A DNA stretch of 36,690 nucleotides from Streptomyces griseorubiginosus (GCF_017614965.1 NZ_WVUG01000056.1:1-36690), one strand, 5' to 3'; shown: positions 24,755-33,371, counted from the first letter of the stretch. Program-made: numbers and translations. Notes: a model not told the origin generated them from the letters alone.

Positions 24755-26023
24755 CTAGGCGGGCGTGACCTCGACCGCCGCCAGGTTCTTCTTGCCCCGG
24801 CGCAGCACCAGCCACCGCCCGTGCAGCAGGTCCTCCTTGGCCGCGGCGGCGTCCTCGGAGGCGACCTTGACGTTGTTCACGTACGCACCGCCCTCCTTCA
24901 CCGTCCGCCGCGCGGCGGACTTGCTGGCCACCAGACCGACCTCGGCGAACAGGTCCACGACGGGGCCGAGCTCGGCGACCTTGATGTGCGGCACCTCGGA
25001 CAGCGCCGCCGACAGCGTCCGCTCGTCCAGCTCCGCCAGCTCACCCTGTCCGAACAGCGCCTTCGACGCGGCGATCACCGCGGCCGTCTGCTCGGCGCCG
25101 TGCACCAGCGTCGTCAGCTCCTCCGCCAGCGCCCGCTGAGCGGCCCGTGCCTGCGGCCGCTCCTCGGTCTGCTTCTCCAGCTCCTCGATCTCCGCACGGG
25201 AGCGGAAGCTGAAGATGCGCAGGAACTTGGAGACGTCCCGGTCGTCCGCGTTCAGCCAGAACTGGTAGAAGGCGTACGGCGTGGTCATCTCGGCATCCAG
25301 CCAGACCGTGCCGGACTCGGTCTTGCCGAACTTGGTGCCGTCGGCCTTGGTGATCAGCGGCGTGCCCAGCGCGTGCACCACGGCGTCGGGCTCGACCTTG
25401 TGGATCAGGTCCGTGCCCGAGGTGAGGTTGCCCCACTGGTCGCTGCCGCCGGTCTGCAGCGTGCAGCCGTACCGCCGGTACAGCTCCAGGAAGTCCATGC
25501 CCTGCAGGATCTGGTAGCTGAACTCGGTGTAGCTGATGCCCTCCTGGGACTCCAGACGCCGGGCGACGGCCTCCTTGGCGATCATCTTGTTCACGCGGAA
25601 GTGCTTGCCGACGTCCCGCAGGAACTCGATGGCCGACATCCCCTGGGTCCAGTCCAGGTTGTTGACCATGACCGCGGCGTTCGGCCCGTCGAAGTCCAGC
25701 AGCGGGGCGATCTGCGCGCGCAGCCGCTCCACCCAGCCCGCGACGACCTCCGGCGAGTTCAGCGTGCGCTCGGCGTTGGGCTTCGGGTCACCGATCAGAC
25801 CGGTGGCCCCCCCGACCAAACCCAGCGGACGGTTGCCCGCGTCCTGGATCCGGCGCATCGTCAGGATCTGCACGAGGTTGCCGAGGTGCAGGCTGGGCGC
25901 GGTCGGGTCGAAGCCGCAATAGAACGTGACGGGACCGTCCGCGAACGCCTTGCGCAATGCGTCCTCGTCAGTGGAGAGGGCGATCAGCCCGCGCCACTTC
26001 AGTTCGTCGACGATGTCCGTCAC
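24755..26023 (-). CDS. tyrS: Tyrosyl-tRNA synthetase
   Basis: 422 residues, class I synthetase. HIGH-type motif HLGN at 46-49 within [12 protein letters not shown], the tyrosine-site region [30 protein letters not shown], and the KMSKS-equivalent KFGKT at 231-235. A C-terminal S4 RNA-binding domain ([29 protein letters not shown]) completes the bacterial TyrRS plan. GTG at 26023 is preceded by AAGGAGA 9 bases upstream. The leader before it is short (about 56 bp to the next gene) and has no T-box. It catalyses charging of tRNA-Tyr and is essential. Confidence 0.96.
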   Translation of the reverse strand: MTDIVDELKWRGLIALSTDEDALRKAFADGPVTFYCGFDPTAPSLHLGNLVQILTMRRIQDAGNRPLGLVGGATGLIGDPKPNAERTLNSPEVVAGWVERLRAQIAPLLDFDGPNAAVMVNNLDWTQGMSAIEFLRDVGKHFRVNKMIAKEAVARRLESQEGISYTEFSYQILQGMDFLELYRRYGCTLQTGGSDQWGNLTSGTDLIHKVEPDAVVHALGTPLITKADGTKFGKTESGTVWLDAEMTTPYAFYQFWLNADDRDVSKFLRIFSFRSRAEIEELEKQTEERPQARAAQRALAEELTTLVHGAEQTAAVIAASKALFGQGELAELDERTLSAALSEVPHIKVAELGPVVDLFAEVGLVASKSAARRTVKEGGAYVNNVKVASEDAAAAKEDLLHGRWLVLRRGKKNLAAVEVTPA

Positions 26024-26079
26024 GGTTCTCGTATCTCCTTGATGATCTTCGGGCGGTCGAGCGGCCACCGGCTACGAGG

Positions 26080-27474
26080 TTATACGCCCTGACTGACAGA
26101 GCTCATATTGAAGTCGGGCACCCGCAGCGCGGGCATCGCAGCCCTAGTGAACCAGTCGCTCCACTCCCGCGGCAGCGTCTTTTCCGTGCGCCCGGCCTCG
26201 GTGGCCCGGCCCAGCAGGTCGACCGGGGACTCGTTGAACCGGAAGTTGTTGACCTCGCCGGTCACCTCGCCGTTCTCGACGAGGTAGACGCCGTCCCGGG
26301 TCAGGCCGGTGAGCAGCAGGGTGGCCGGGTCGACCTCGCGGATGTACCAGAGGCAGGTCAGCAGCAGCCCGCGCCCGGTGCCCGCCACCATCTCCTCCAG
26401 CGAGCGGTCCTCGCCACCGGTCAGGACGAGGTTGTCGATGGCGGGAGCCACCGGCAGCCCGGTCAGGCCCGCACTGTGCCGGGTGGTCGTGAGGTGCCGC
26501 AGCTCGCCCTCCCGCACCCACTCGGTGGCCGTGAGCGGAAGCCCGTTGTCGAACACCGACTGGTCGCCCCCGGAGGAGTGCGCGATCACGAAGGGCGCCG
26601 ACTCCAGTCCCGGCTCGTTCGGGTCGCTGCGCAGGGTCAGCGGCAGCTCGGTCAGCCGGTCGCCCACGCGCGTGCCGCCGCCCGGCCTGGAGAACACCGT
26701 GCGCCCCTCGACCGCGTCCCGGCCGGACGCCGACCACAGCTGGTAGATCAGCAGGTCGGCCACCGCGGTCGGCGGCAGCAGCGTCTCGTACCGCCCGGCC
26801 GGCATTTCGACGCGCCGCTCCGCCCAGCCGAGGCGGACGGCGAGTTCGGCGTCCAGCGCCGCCGGGTCGACGTCCTTGAAGTCCCGCGTCGAGCGGCCCG
26901 CCCACGCCGAGCGCGTACGGTCCGGCGACTTGGCGTTCAGCTCCAGGGTGCCGTTGGGCTGGTCGTGACGCAGGCGCAGCCCCGTCGACGTACCGATGTA
27001 GCTCGTCACCAGCTCGTGGTTGGCGAAGCCGTACAGCTCGCGCTCGCCGGCACGCGCGCGTGCGAAGGCCTCGCCCAGCGCGGGCGCGAAGTCGGCGAAG
27101 ACGGCGGAGGTGGTCTCCGCGGGCGCGTCCGTGAAGTCCGGGGACGCGGGGACGCCGGTCACCAGGGGCTGCGCGTCCTCGGCGGGCCCCGCGCTGCGGG
27201 CGGCGGCCTCGGCGGCCCGCACCAGGGGCTCCAGCTCGTCCACGGTCACCGCCGAGCGGGAGACCACACCGGAGGCGGTGCCCTCCTTGCCGTCGACGGT
27301 CGCGACGACCGTGAGCGTACGGCCGCGGGTGACGCCGTTGGTGGTGAGCGCGTTGCCCGCCCAGCGCAGGTTGGCGGTGGAGTGCTCGTCGGCGATGACG
27401 ACACAGCCGTCGGCGGTGGACAGCTCCAGCGCCCGCTCGACGATCTCGTGGGGCTTGTGGGTGCGGGCGCTCAT
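26080..27474 (-). CDS. tldE: TldE/PmbA-type metalloprotease subunit
   Basis: 464 residues. The order of motifs (SARTHKPHEIVERALELS, AGNALTTNGVTRGRTLTVV, then the C-terminal IDNLVLTGGEDRSLEEMV, GRGLLLTCLWYIREVDPATL and GEVNNFRFNESPVDLLGR) matches the PmbA/TldE half, which lacks the zinc motif. TldD and TldE form a heterodimeric protease that removes leader peptides in microcin B17 maturation and unfolds or degrades small peptides. The ATG overlaps the tldD stop by 4 bp. One CACGCGCGCGTG palindrome lies within it. No RiPP precursor is recognisable nearby, so the natural substrate here is unknown. Confidence 0.9.
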   Translation of the reverse strand: MSARTHKPHEIVERALELSTADGCVVIADEHSTANLRWAGNALTTNGVTRGRTLTVVATVDGKEGTASGVVSRSAVTVDELEPLVRAAEAAARSAGPAEDAQPLVTGVPASPDFTDAPAETTSAVFADFAPALGEAFARARAGERELYGFANHELVTSYIGTSTGLRLRHDQPNGTLELNAKSPDRTRSAWAGRSTRDFKDVDPAALDAELAVRLGWAERRVEMPAGRYETLLPPTAVADLLIYQLWSASGRDAVEGRTVFSRPGGGTRVGDRLTELPLTLRSDPNEPGLESAPFVIAHSSGGDQSVFDNGLPLTATEWVREGELRHLTTTRHSAGLTGLPVAPAIDNLVLTGGEDRSLEEMVAGTGRGLLLTCLWYIREVDPATLLLTGLTRDGVYLVENGEVTGEVNNFRFNESPVDLLGRATEAGRTEKTLPREWSDWFTRAAMPALRVPDFNMSSVSQGV

Positions 27475-28994
27475 CGACCGGCCTCCTGTGTGGTGTTGAG
27501 GATGTTGACGCCCCTGAAGAGCGCGGAGGGGCAGCCGTGCGAGACGGCGGCGACCTGGCCCGGCTGGGCCTTGCCACAGTTGAAGGCGCCCCCGAGGACG
27601 TACGTCTGCGGGCCGCCCACCGCGGCCATGGAGCCCCAGAAGTCGGTGGTCGTCGCCTGGTAGGCCACGTCCCGCAGCTGCCCGGTGATCCGCCCGTTCT
27701 CGATCCGGAAGAACCGCTGGCCGGTGAACTGGAAGTTGTAGCGCTGCATGTCGATCGACCACGACCGGTCCCCGACGACGTAGATCCCGCGGTCCACGCT
27801 GCCGATCAGATCGTCCGTCGACATCCCCGCCGGATCCGGACGCAGCGACACGTTGGCCATGCGCTGCACCGGCACATGGCCGGGGGAGTCCGCGAAGGCG
27901 CAGCCGTTCGACCGCTCGAAGCCGGTCAGCCTGGCGATGCGCCGGTCCAGCTGGTAGCCGACGAGCCGGCCGTCCTTCACCAGGTCCCAGGACTGGCCCT
28001 CGACGCCCTCGTCGTCGTACCCGATGGTCGCGAGTCCGTGTTCGGCGGTGCGGTCGCCGGTGACGTTCATCAGCTCGGAGCCGTACCTGAGCTTGCCCAG
28101 CTGGTCGAAGGTGGCGAAGGAGGTGCCGGCGTAGGCGGCCTCGTAGCCGAGCGCGCGGTCCAGCTCGGTGGCGTGGCCGATGGACTCGTGGATGGTCAGC
28201 CACAGGTTGGACGGGTCGACGACCAGGTCGTACAGACCCGCCTCGACGCTCGGCGCCCGCATCTTCTCGGCGAGCAGTTCCGGGATCTGCTCCAGCTCGC
28301 TCTCCCAGTCCCAGCCGGTGCCCGTGAGGTACTCCCAGCCGCGTCCGACCGGCGGCGCGATCGTCCGCATCGAGTCGAACTCGCCGCTGGACTCGTCGAC
28401 CGACACGGCCGTCAGCGACGGATGCAGCCGCACCCGCTGCTGGGTGGTCACCGTCCCCGCGGTGTCGGCGTAGAACTTGTTCTCGTGCACGGTCAGCAGC
28501 GAGGCGTCGACATGGTTGACGCCGTTCGCCGCCAGCAGCCGCGAACTCCAGTCGGCCAGCAGCGCCGACTTCTCCTCGTCCGGCACGGTGAACGGGTCGA
28601 TCTCGTACGACGAGATCCACGTCCGGTCGGCGTGCACGGGCTCGTCCGCCAGCTCCACGCGCTCGTCCGAGCCGGCCGCCCTGATCACCTGGGCGGACAG
28701 CTTGGCCATCGCCACCGCCTGCGAGGCGACCTTGGCCGCCGCGTCGAGCGTCAGATCCACCCCGGACGCGAAGCCCCAGGTGCCCCCGTGCACGACCCGC
28801 ACCGCGTATCCGAGGTCGGTGGTGTCCGACGAACCGGCGAGCTTGGCGTCCCGCAGCCGCCAGGAGGCGCTGCGCACCCGCTCGAACCGGAAGTCGGCGT
28901 GCTCGGCGCCCAGCGCACGCGCGCGTGCCAGAGCCGCGTCGGCGAGGGCGCGCAGGGGTAGGGCCGTGAAGGCTTCGTCGATGGTATGAGGCAC
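27471..28994 (-). CDS. tldD: TldD metalloprotease catalytic subunit
   Basis: 507 residues. The zinc motif HESIGH (HExxxH, 269-274) lies in VVDPSNLWLTIHESIGHATELDRALGYE-type context, the hallmark of TldD. Other family regions are DLGYAVRVVHGGTWGFAS and, near the C-terminus, GRSMAAVG-like GSMAAVGGPQTYVLGGAFN and GKAQPGQVAAVSHGCP. Start GTG at 28994 with AAGGAGAG 8 bases upstream. It is the upstream gene of the tldD-tldE pair and is divergent from fabG. Together with TldE it forms the active site; the zinc ligands are all in this subunit. Confidence 0.92.
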   Translation of the reverse strand: MPHTIDEAFTALPLRALADAALARARALGAEHADFRFERVRSASWRLRDAKLAGSSDTTDLGYAVRVVHGGTWGFASGVDLTLDAAAKVASQAVAMAKLSAQVIRAAGSDERVELADEPVHADRTWISSYEIDPFTVPDEEKSALLADWSSRLLAANGVNHVDASLLTVHENKFYADTAGTVTTQQRVRLHPSLTAVSVDESSGEFDSMRTIAPPVGRGWEYLTGTGWDWESELEQIPELLAEKMRAPSVEAGLYDLVVDPSNLWLTIHESIGHATELDRALGYEAAYAGTSFATFDQLGKLRYGSELMNVTGDRTAEHGLATIGYDDEGVEGQSWDLVKDGRLVGYQLDRRIARLTGFERSNGCAFADSPGHVPVQRMANVSLRPDPAGMSTDDLIGSVDRGIYVVGDRSWSIDMQRYNFQFTGQRFFRIENGRITGQLRDVAYQATTTDFWGSMAAVGGPQTYVLGGAFNCGKAQPGQVAAVSHGCPSALFRGVNILNTTQEAGR

Positions 28995-29088
28995 CGAGGT
29001 CTCTCCTTGACTGTCGTGACCTGACCGGACCGGCGGTTGCCCCGATCATGTCGCGCCGGCGGGGCCGCCGACCACAGGTTTCGGGCCG

Positions 29089-29142
29089 CTGTCGGGACGA
29101 TTCTGTAGAGACCCGACAGTGAGTCCCGTACGCCACTGTCGG
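29089..29142. promoter_or_regulatory. Interleaved inverted repeats of CTGTCGG in the tldD/fabG intergenic region
   Basis: CTGTCGGG (29089-29096) pairs with CCCGACAG (29112-29119), and overlapping this GACAGTG (29115-29121) pairs with CACTGTC (29134-29140). The 254-bp divergent gap thus has three related half-sites in alternating orientation. They could be a transcription-factor site or mutually exclusive RNA folds in the fabG leader. Confidence 0.5.
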
Positions 29143-29248
29143 TGCCCGAATGTCCTCAGGCGCGACCGGCCCGATAGGTTTTCGACTGAAGCCGCCTGTC
29201 ACCAGGTGTTGGGCGGGTGTGTCAGACCCCTATCGAAAGGGTGATCCG

Positions 29249-29953
29249 TTGAGCCGCTCGGTTCTCGTCACCGGAGGCAACCGGGGCATCGGCCTCGCCA
29301 TCGCCCGCGCGTTCGCCGACGCCGGCGACAAGGTCGCGATCACATACCGCTCCGGGGAGCCGCCGGCCGGCTTCCTGGCCGTCAAGTGCGACATCACCGA
29401 CACCGAGCAGGTGGAGCAGGCCTACAAGGAGATCGAGGCCCAGCACGGTCCGGTCGAGGTCCTCATCGCCAACGCCGGCGTCACCAAGGACCAGCTCCTG
29501 ATGCGCATGTCCGAGGAGGACTTCACGTCCGTCCTCGACACCAACCTCACCGGCACCTTCCGCGTGGTCAAGCGCGCCAACCGCGGCATGCTGCGCGCCA
29601 AGAAGGGCCGGGTCGTCCTCATCTCGTCGGTCGTCGGGCTCCTCGGCTCGGCCGGCCAGGCCAACTACGCCGCCTCCAAGGCCGCCCTGGTCGGCTTCGC
29701 GCGTTCCCTCGCCCGTGAGCTGGGCTCGCGCAACATCACGTTCAACGTCGTCGCGCCCGGCTTCGTCGACACCGACATGACCAAGGTGCTCACCGAAGAG
29801 CAGCGCGCGGGCATCGTGGCCCAGGTGCCGCTCGGCCGCTACGCGCAGCCCGAGGAGGTCGCCGCGACGGTGCGGTTCCTCGCCTCGGACGACGCCTCGT
29901 ACATCACTGGAGCCGTCATCCCCGTTGACGGCGGACTGGGAATGGGTCACTGA
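29249..29953 (+). CDS. fabG: 3-oxoacyl-[acyl-carrier-protein] reductase FabG
   Basis: 234 residues. TGGNRGIG near the N-terminus, ANAG, Ser in LISSVVG, and the active site YAASK with GFVDTDM and the PVDGG ending. It reduces beta-ketoacyl-ACP with NADPH in type II fatty acid synthesis. The TTG at 29249 (LSRSVLVTGG) is the only start giving a normal FabG N-terminus; AAAGGG lies about 8 bases before it. The length equals that of the structurally studied S. coelicolor FabG (SCO1815), as I recall. It is followed after 5 bp by fabI, an arrangement shared with mycobacterial fabG1-inhA. Confidence 0.95.
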   Translation: MSRSVLVTGGNRGIGLAIARAFADAGDKVAITYRSGEPPAGFLAVKCDITDTEQVEQAYKEIEAQHGPVEVLIANAGVTKDQLLMRMSEEDFTSVLDTNLTGTFRVVKRANRGMLRAKKGRVVLISSVVGLLGSAGQANYAASKAALVGFARSLARELGSRNITFNVVAPGFVDTDMTKVLTEEQRAGIVAQVPLGRYAQPEEVAATVRFLASDDASYITGAVIPVDGGLGMGH

Positions 29954-29958
29954 ACACC

Positions 29959-30726
29959 ATGAGCGGAATTCTCGAGGGCAAGCGCGTCCTGATCACCGGT
30001 GTGCTGATGGAGTCCTCCATCGCCTTCCACACCGCCAAGCTGGCCCAGGAGCAGGGCGCCGAGATCATCCTGACCGCGTTCCCGCGGCCCACGCTGACCG
30101 AGCGCATCGCCAAGAAGCTCCCCAAGCCCACCAAGGTCATCGAGCTCGACGTCACCAACGACGAGCACCTGGCCCGGCTGGCCGACCTGGTCGGCGAGGA
30201 GCTCGGCGGGCTCGACGGCGTCGTGCACTCCATCGGCTTCGCACCGCAGGACGCGCTCGGCGGCAACTTCCTGAACACGCCGTTCGAGTCGGTGGCCACG
30301 GCCATGCACGTCTCGGCGTACTCCCTGAAGTCGCTGACCATGGCCTGCCTGCCGCTGATGCAGAACGGCGGCTCCGTCGTCGGCCTCACCTTCGACGCGT
30401 CCTTCGCCTGGCCGCAGTACGACTGGATGGGCCCGGCCAAGGCCGCCCTGGAGGCCACCAGCCGCTACCTCGCGCGTGACCTCGGCAAGCAGAACATCCG
30501 CTGCAACCTGATCTCCGCGGGTCCGATCGGCTCCATGGCCGCCAAGTCCATCCCGGGCTTCGGCGAGCTGGCCTCCGTCTGGGACAGCCGCTCCCCGCTG
30601 GAGTGGGACCTCAAGGACCCGGAGCCGGCCGGCAAGGGCGTCGTCGCCCTGCTGAGCGACTGGTTCCCGAAGACCACGGGCGAGATCGTCCACGTGGACG
30701 GCGGTCTGCACGCCATCGGCGCCTGA
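29959..30726 (+). CDS. fabI: Enoyl-[acyl-carrier-protein] reductase FabI (InhA type)
   Basis: 255 residues. Atypical SDR with the FabI/InhA features: ITGVLMESSIAFHTAKLAQE for the dinucleotide, DVTNDEHL, HSIGFAPQDALGG, and the Y-x6-K active site in YDWMGPAKAALEATSRYLA. GPIGSMAAKSIPGF is the substrate-binding loop. It reduces trans-2-enoyl-ACP with NADH, the last step of each elongation cycle; the family is the target of triclosan and, in mycobacteria, isoniazid. It is separated by 5 bp from fabG, so they are co-transcribed. A strong terminator follows. Confidence 0.95.
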   Translation: MSGILEGKRVLITGVLMESSIAFHTAKLAQEQGAEIILTAFPRPTLTERIAKKLPKPTKVIELDVTNDEHLARLADLVGEELGGLDGVVHSIGFAPQDALGGNFLNTPFESVATAMHVSAYSLKSLTMACLPLMQNGGSVVGLTFDASFAWPQYDWMGPAKAALEATSRYLARDLGKQNIRCNLISAGPIGSMAAKSIPGFGELASVWDSRSPLEWDLKDPEPAGKGVVALLSDWFPKTTGEIVHVDGGLHAIGA

Positions 30727-30753
30727 CGCTGCCGCTGGGCCGAGCCGGGAGCA

Positions 30754-30787
30754 CGAGGGCCCGCGTCCTACGGGACGCGGGCCCTCG
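30754..30787 (+). terminator. Terminator after fabG-fabI
   Basis: CGAGGGCCCGCGTCC (30754-30768), loop TACG, and its exact complement at 30773-30787: 15 perfect pairs beginning 27 bp after the fabI stop. Confidence 0.88.
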
Positions 30788-30900
30788 CGTGTCACTCGTC
30801 CGGGCTAGCCGGCCGGGCGGACCGGGCGGGCGACCGCGCACGCTGGATGAAGCGTTCACCACACGCTCCCCCTCCCGAGCACGGCCGAGGAGGTCCCCTT

Positions 30901-31242
30901 GTGCGCCTGTCCCGCAGCCTGGCCTCAGCGACCGCAGCCGTCGTACTCGTCCTGTGCCTGCCCTACGAGGCGGTGCCCCACGCGCGCGTGAAGCGGCCCG
31001 CCCCGGCGGAGCCCTTCGGCGCCGAGTGCCGTACCAAGGTCACCGGTTCCCATGTGACCGCGTACTGCCACAACCCCTATCCGCGGACCGACGGCGTCAG
31101 CCTGCACGTGGAGTGCGAGCGGTGGTGGGACCTCGACACCGACAGCGCCACCGTCGACGCCGGGCCCGCCATGACCGTACGGCTCACCGGGCGCTGCTGG
31201 GAGGAGGTCCGCTCGGCGTGGATCACCCACCAGAAGCGGTGA
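30901..31242 (+). CDS. Small secreted protein, function unknown
   Basis: 113 residues from a GTG at 30901 with GAGGAGG about 8 bases before it. The N-terminus (RLSRSLASATAAVVLVLCLPYEAVPHA) is a signal peptide or a single anchor; one Cys lies in the hydrophobic part. The mature region has four further Cys residues (ECRTK, AYCHNPY, VECERWW, GRCWEE), probably two disulphides, and is rich in aromatic and charged residues. I do not recognise a family. It contains one CACGCGCGCGTG palindrome (HARV). Its last 20 bp overlap the 3' end of the convergent GntR gene. Confidence 0.68.
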   Translation: MRLSRSLASATAAVVLVLCLPYEAVPHARVKRPAPAEPFGAECRTKVTGSHVTAYCHNPYPRTDGVSLHVECERWWDLDTDSATVDAGPAMTVRLTGRCWEEVRSAWITHQKR

Positions 31243-31912
31243 ACCGCCCCGGACGGCACAGGAACGGATAGCTGGCCGCCGCCGCGCCGGCCGCCTCCGC
31301 GTCACCCGCGCGGATCGCGTCGACCAGCCGCGTGTGCTCCATGTACGACTCCGGGGTCAGCGCGCCGCCCACGTCCTCGCGCAGCCAGTCCCGCAGCACC
31401 TCGCCCAGGTCGGCGTACATCGCGGTCATGACGTCGTTGTGGGAGGCGGAGACCACTGCGAGGTGGAAGGTGGCGTCGGCCGTCACGAACGCCTCCGCGT
31501 CGCCCGACTCCCAGGCCTCCTCGCGGCGCACCAGCAGTGCGTCGAGCTGCTTGAGGTCCTTCTCCGTGCGCCGCTCGGCCGCCAGTCTCGCCGCGGCCGA
31601 CTCCAGCGTGGAGCGCAGCTCGGCGATGTGCCCGGGGTCGGCGTCGGCGAAGCGGCGGTGCATCACACCGGCCAGCTCACTGGTCGCCACCACATAGGTG
31701 CCCGAGCCCTGGCGGATGTCCAGCAGGCCGTTGTGCGCGAGCGCGCGGACGGCCTCGCGGACGGTGTTGCGGGCCACCCCGAGCTGCTCGACCAGTTCCG
31801 GCTCGGTCGGGATGCGGGAGCCGACCGGCCACTCGCCCGAGGTGATCTGGTTGCGCAGCGCGGCGATGACCTGCTCGGACAGGGCGGAACGGCGGGGATG
31901 ACTCAGGGGCAT
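31223..31912 (-). CDS. FadR-subfamily GntR transcriptional regulator (FCD domain)
   Basis: 229 residues. Winged-helix DNA-binding domain at residues 1-70 (ALSEQVIAALRNQITSGEWP, then IPTEPELVEQLGVARNTVRE, then GLLDIRQGSGTYVV). It is followed by an all-helical FCD ligand domain with the His motifs ATFHLAVVSASHN and HTRLVDAIRAGDAEAA that usually bind a metal and a carboxylate ligand. It is divergent from the CynX/NimT transporter, and a 19-bp palindrome lies between them, so autoregulation and control of the transporter are likely. ATG at 31912 is the start of the family-conserved region. The 3' end overlaps the convergent secreted-protein gene by 20 bp. Confidence 0.88.
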   Translation of the reverse strand: MPLSHPRRSALSEQVIAALRNQITSGEWPVGSRIPTEPELVEQLGVARNTVREAVRALAHNGLLDIRQGSGTYVVATSELAGVMHRRFADADPGHIAELRSTLESAAARLAAERRTEKDLKQLDALLVRREEAWESGDAEAFVTADATFHLAVVSASHNDVMTAMYADLGEVLRDWLREDVGGALTPESYMEHTRLVDAIRAGDAEAAGAAAASYPFLCRPGRFTASGG

Positions 31913-31971
31913 GGCACACCTTCGCACGAGGTGGCCGGGTGAGGCCGACCAACGGATGGACAGCGGGTCAT

Positions 31972-31990
31972 CCTATGATTCTATGATAGG
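31972..31990. promoter_or_regulatory. Probable GntR operator overlapping the transporter promoter
   Basis: CCTATGATTCTATGATAGG is a near-palindrome (CCTAT...ATAGG outer arms) also containing a direct repeat CTATGAT spaced 8 bp. It is AT-rich in an otherwise GC-rich window. The second TATGAT (31982-31987) would serve as a -10 with TGGACA (31957-31962) as a -35, spacer 19 bp. This predicts transcription starting at or next to the ATG at 31995. Confidence 0.5.
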
Positions 31991-31994
31991 TGGC

Positions 31995-33323
31995 ATGCGG
32001 AGCGAGGAAACAACGACGATGACGTCCGAAACCGCGCCCAGTTCGGTCGTCCAGGACTCCGGGCGGCCCGCCACGCGCGCGTGGACGATGCGGGTGCTGG
32101 TCATCGGCATCGTCCTGTCGGCGCTCAACCTCCGCCCTGCCATCACCAGCCTCGGCGCGCTCCTGGAAGAGGTCCGCGACGGGCTCGGCATGAGCGGCAG
32201 CGTGGCCGGACTCCTCACCTCCGTGCCCCCGCTCTGCTTCGCCGTCTTCGGCGTCACGGCCCCGCGCCTCGCCCGCCGGTTCGGCCCGGGAGCGGTCGTC
32301 TGCGCGGGCATGGTGGCCATCACCGCGGGTCTGCTGATACGGCCCTACGCGGGCGGCACGGCGGGCTTCCTGGCCGCCAGCGCGCTCGCCCTCATGGGCA
32401 TCGCCGTCAGCAACGTCCTGATGCCGGTCATCGTCAAGCGCTGGTTCCCGGACCGCGTCGGCTCCATGACCGGCCTGTACTCCATGGCCCTCGCCGCGGG
32501 CACCTCGGTCGCGGCGGCGGTGACGGTGCCCATGACGGACGCCCTGGGAGGCAACTGGCAGACCGGGCTCGGGGTGTGGGCGGGGCTCGCGGCGACGGCC
32601 GTACTGCCGTGGATCCCGTTCGTACGGGGCCGGGGCGCGCCGCCCGCCGACCCGGCACGCCGGCACGCGCGCGTGGAGGCGCCCGCCCGGGGCCGGACCT
32701 CCTCCGACGTCCACGCGCGCGTGGAGGCCCCCGCCCTGCGGATCACCCGCAGCCGTACCGCCTGGGCCCTGGCCGTCTTCTTCGGACTGCAGGCCACCGC
32801 CGCCTACATCACGATGGGCTGGATGGCGCAGATCTTCCGGGACGCCGGGGTGCCCGCGAGCACGGCCGGACTGCTGCTCGCCGTCACGATGGTGATGGGC
32901 GTGCCGCTGGCCTTCGTCATCCCGCGCGTGGCCACCAGGCTGCCCCACCAGGGCCCGATCGTGCTGGCGCTGGGCGCCTGCGGCCTGGTCGGCTACGCGG
33001 GCCTGTACCTCGCGCCCGCCGGCGGCGCCTGGGCTTGGGCCCTGCTGCTCGGCGTCTCCAACTGCGCCTTCCCGCTCGCCCTGACGATGGTCGGCATGCG
33101 GGCGCGGACCGGTGCCGGCGTCGCCCAGCTGTCGGCCTTCGCGCAGAGCACCGGCTACCTCATCTCCATCCCCGGCCCCCTGCTGGTCGGCGTGCTCTAC
33201 CAGCACAGCGGCGGCTGGGGGCTGCCGATCGCCCTCATGGCCGCGCTGATGGTCCCGCAGATGGTGGTCGGCGTCCTGGCGGGCCGCGACCGCACGGTGG
33301 AGGACGAGGCCGCCGCCCGCTGA
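31995..33323 (+). CDS. CynX/NimT-family MFS transporter
   Basis: 442 residues, 12 helices. The family motif IGIVLSALNLRPAITSLGAL in helix 1 is diagnostic of CynX/NimT; FGVTAPRLARRFG and MPVIVKRWFPDRVGSMTGLY follow. The central loop contains an internal 48-bp duplication encoding HARVEAPA twice (32664 and 32712). Relatives are implicated in cyanate or nitroimidazole transport; the substrate here is unknown. Start: ATG 31995 fits a leaderless transcript; ATG 32019 has GAGGAAA some 11 bases upstream and is an alternative. It is followed by a hairpin and the SGM_5486 micropeptide. Likely controlled by the divergent GntR regulator. Confidence 0.87.
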   Translation: MRSEETTTMTSETAPSSVVQDSGRPATRAWTMRVLVIGIVLSALNLRPAITSLGALLEEVRDGLGMSGSVAGLLTSVPPLCFAVFGVTAPRLARRFGPGAVVCAGMVAITAGLLIRPYAGGTAGFLAASALALMGIAVSNVLMPVIVKRWFPDRVGSMTGLYSMALAAGTSVAAAVTVPMTDALGGNWQTGLGVWAGLAATAVLPWIPFVRGRGAPPADPARRHARVEAPARGRTSSDVHARVEAPALRITRSRTAWALAVFFGLQATAAYITMGWMAQIFRDAGVPASTAGLLLAVTMVMGVPLAFVIPRVATRLPHQGPIVLALGACGLVGYAGLYLAPAGGAWAWALLLGVSNCAFPLALTMVGMRARTGAGVAQLSAFAQSTGYLISIPGPLLVGVLYQHSGGWGLPIALMAALMVPQMVVGVLAGRDRTVEDEAAAR

Positions 33324-33326
33324 GCT

Positions 33327-33358
33327 CACCCCGCCGGATCCGGCGTGGACGCGGGGTG
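33327..33358 (+). other. Intercistronic hairpin between transporter and micropeptide genes
   Basis: CACCCCGC (33327-33334) and GCGGGGTG (33351-33358) form an 8-bp stem with a 16-nt loop, directly after the transporter stop and 13 bp before the micropeptide start. It could partially terminate transcription or stabilise the upstream message. Confidence 0.4.
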
Positions 33359-33371
33359 CGAGACTGGCCGT

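Noticed and set aside
26024..26079. T-box or other riboswitch before tyrS
   Set aside because: The gap is only about 56 bp and shows neither a specifier loop nor the conserved T-box sequence.
26080..29202. A 1040-codon open frame on the minus strand
   Set aside because: It is tldE (26080-27474) whose frame stays open by chance through the overlapping tldD gene. tldD in another frame has the zinc motif and a proper ribosome site.
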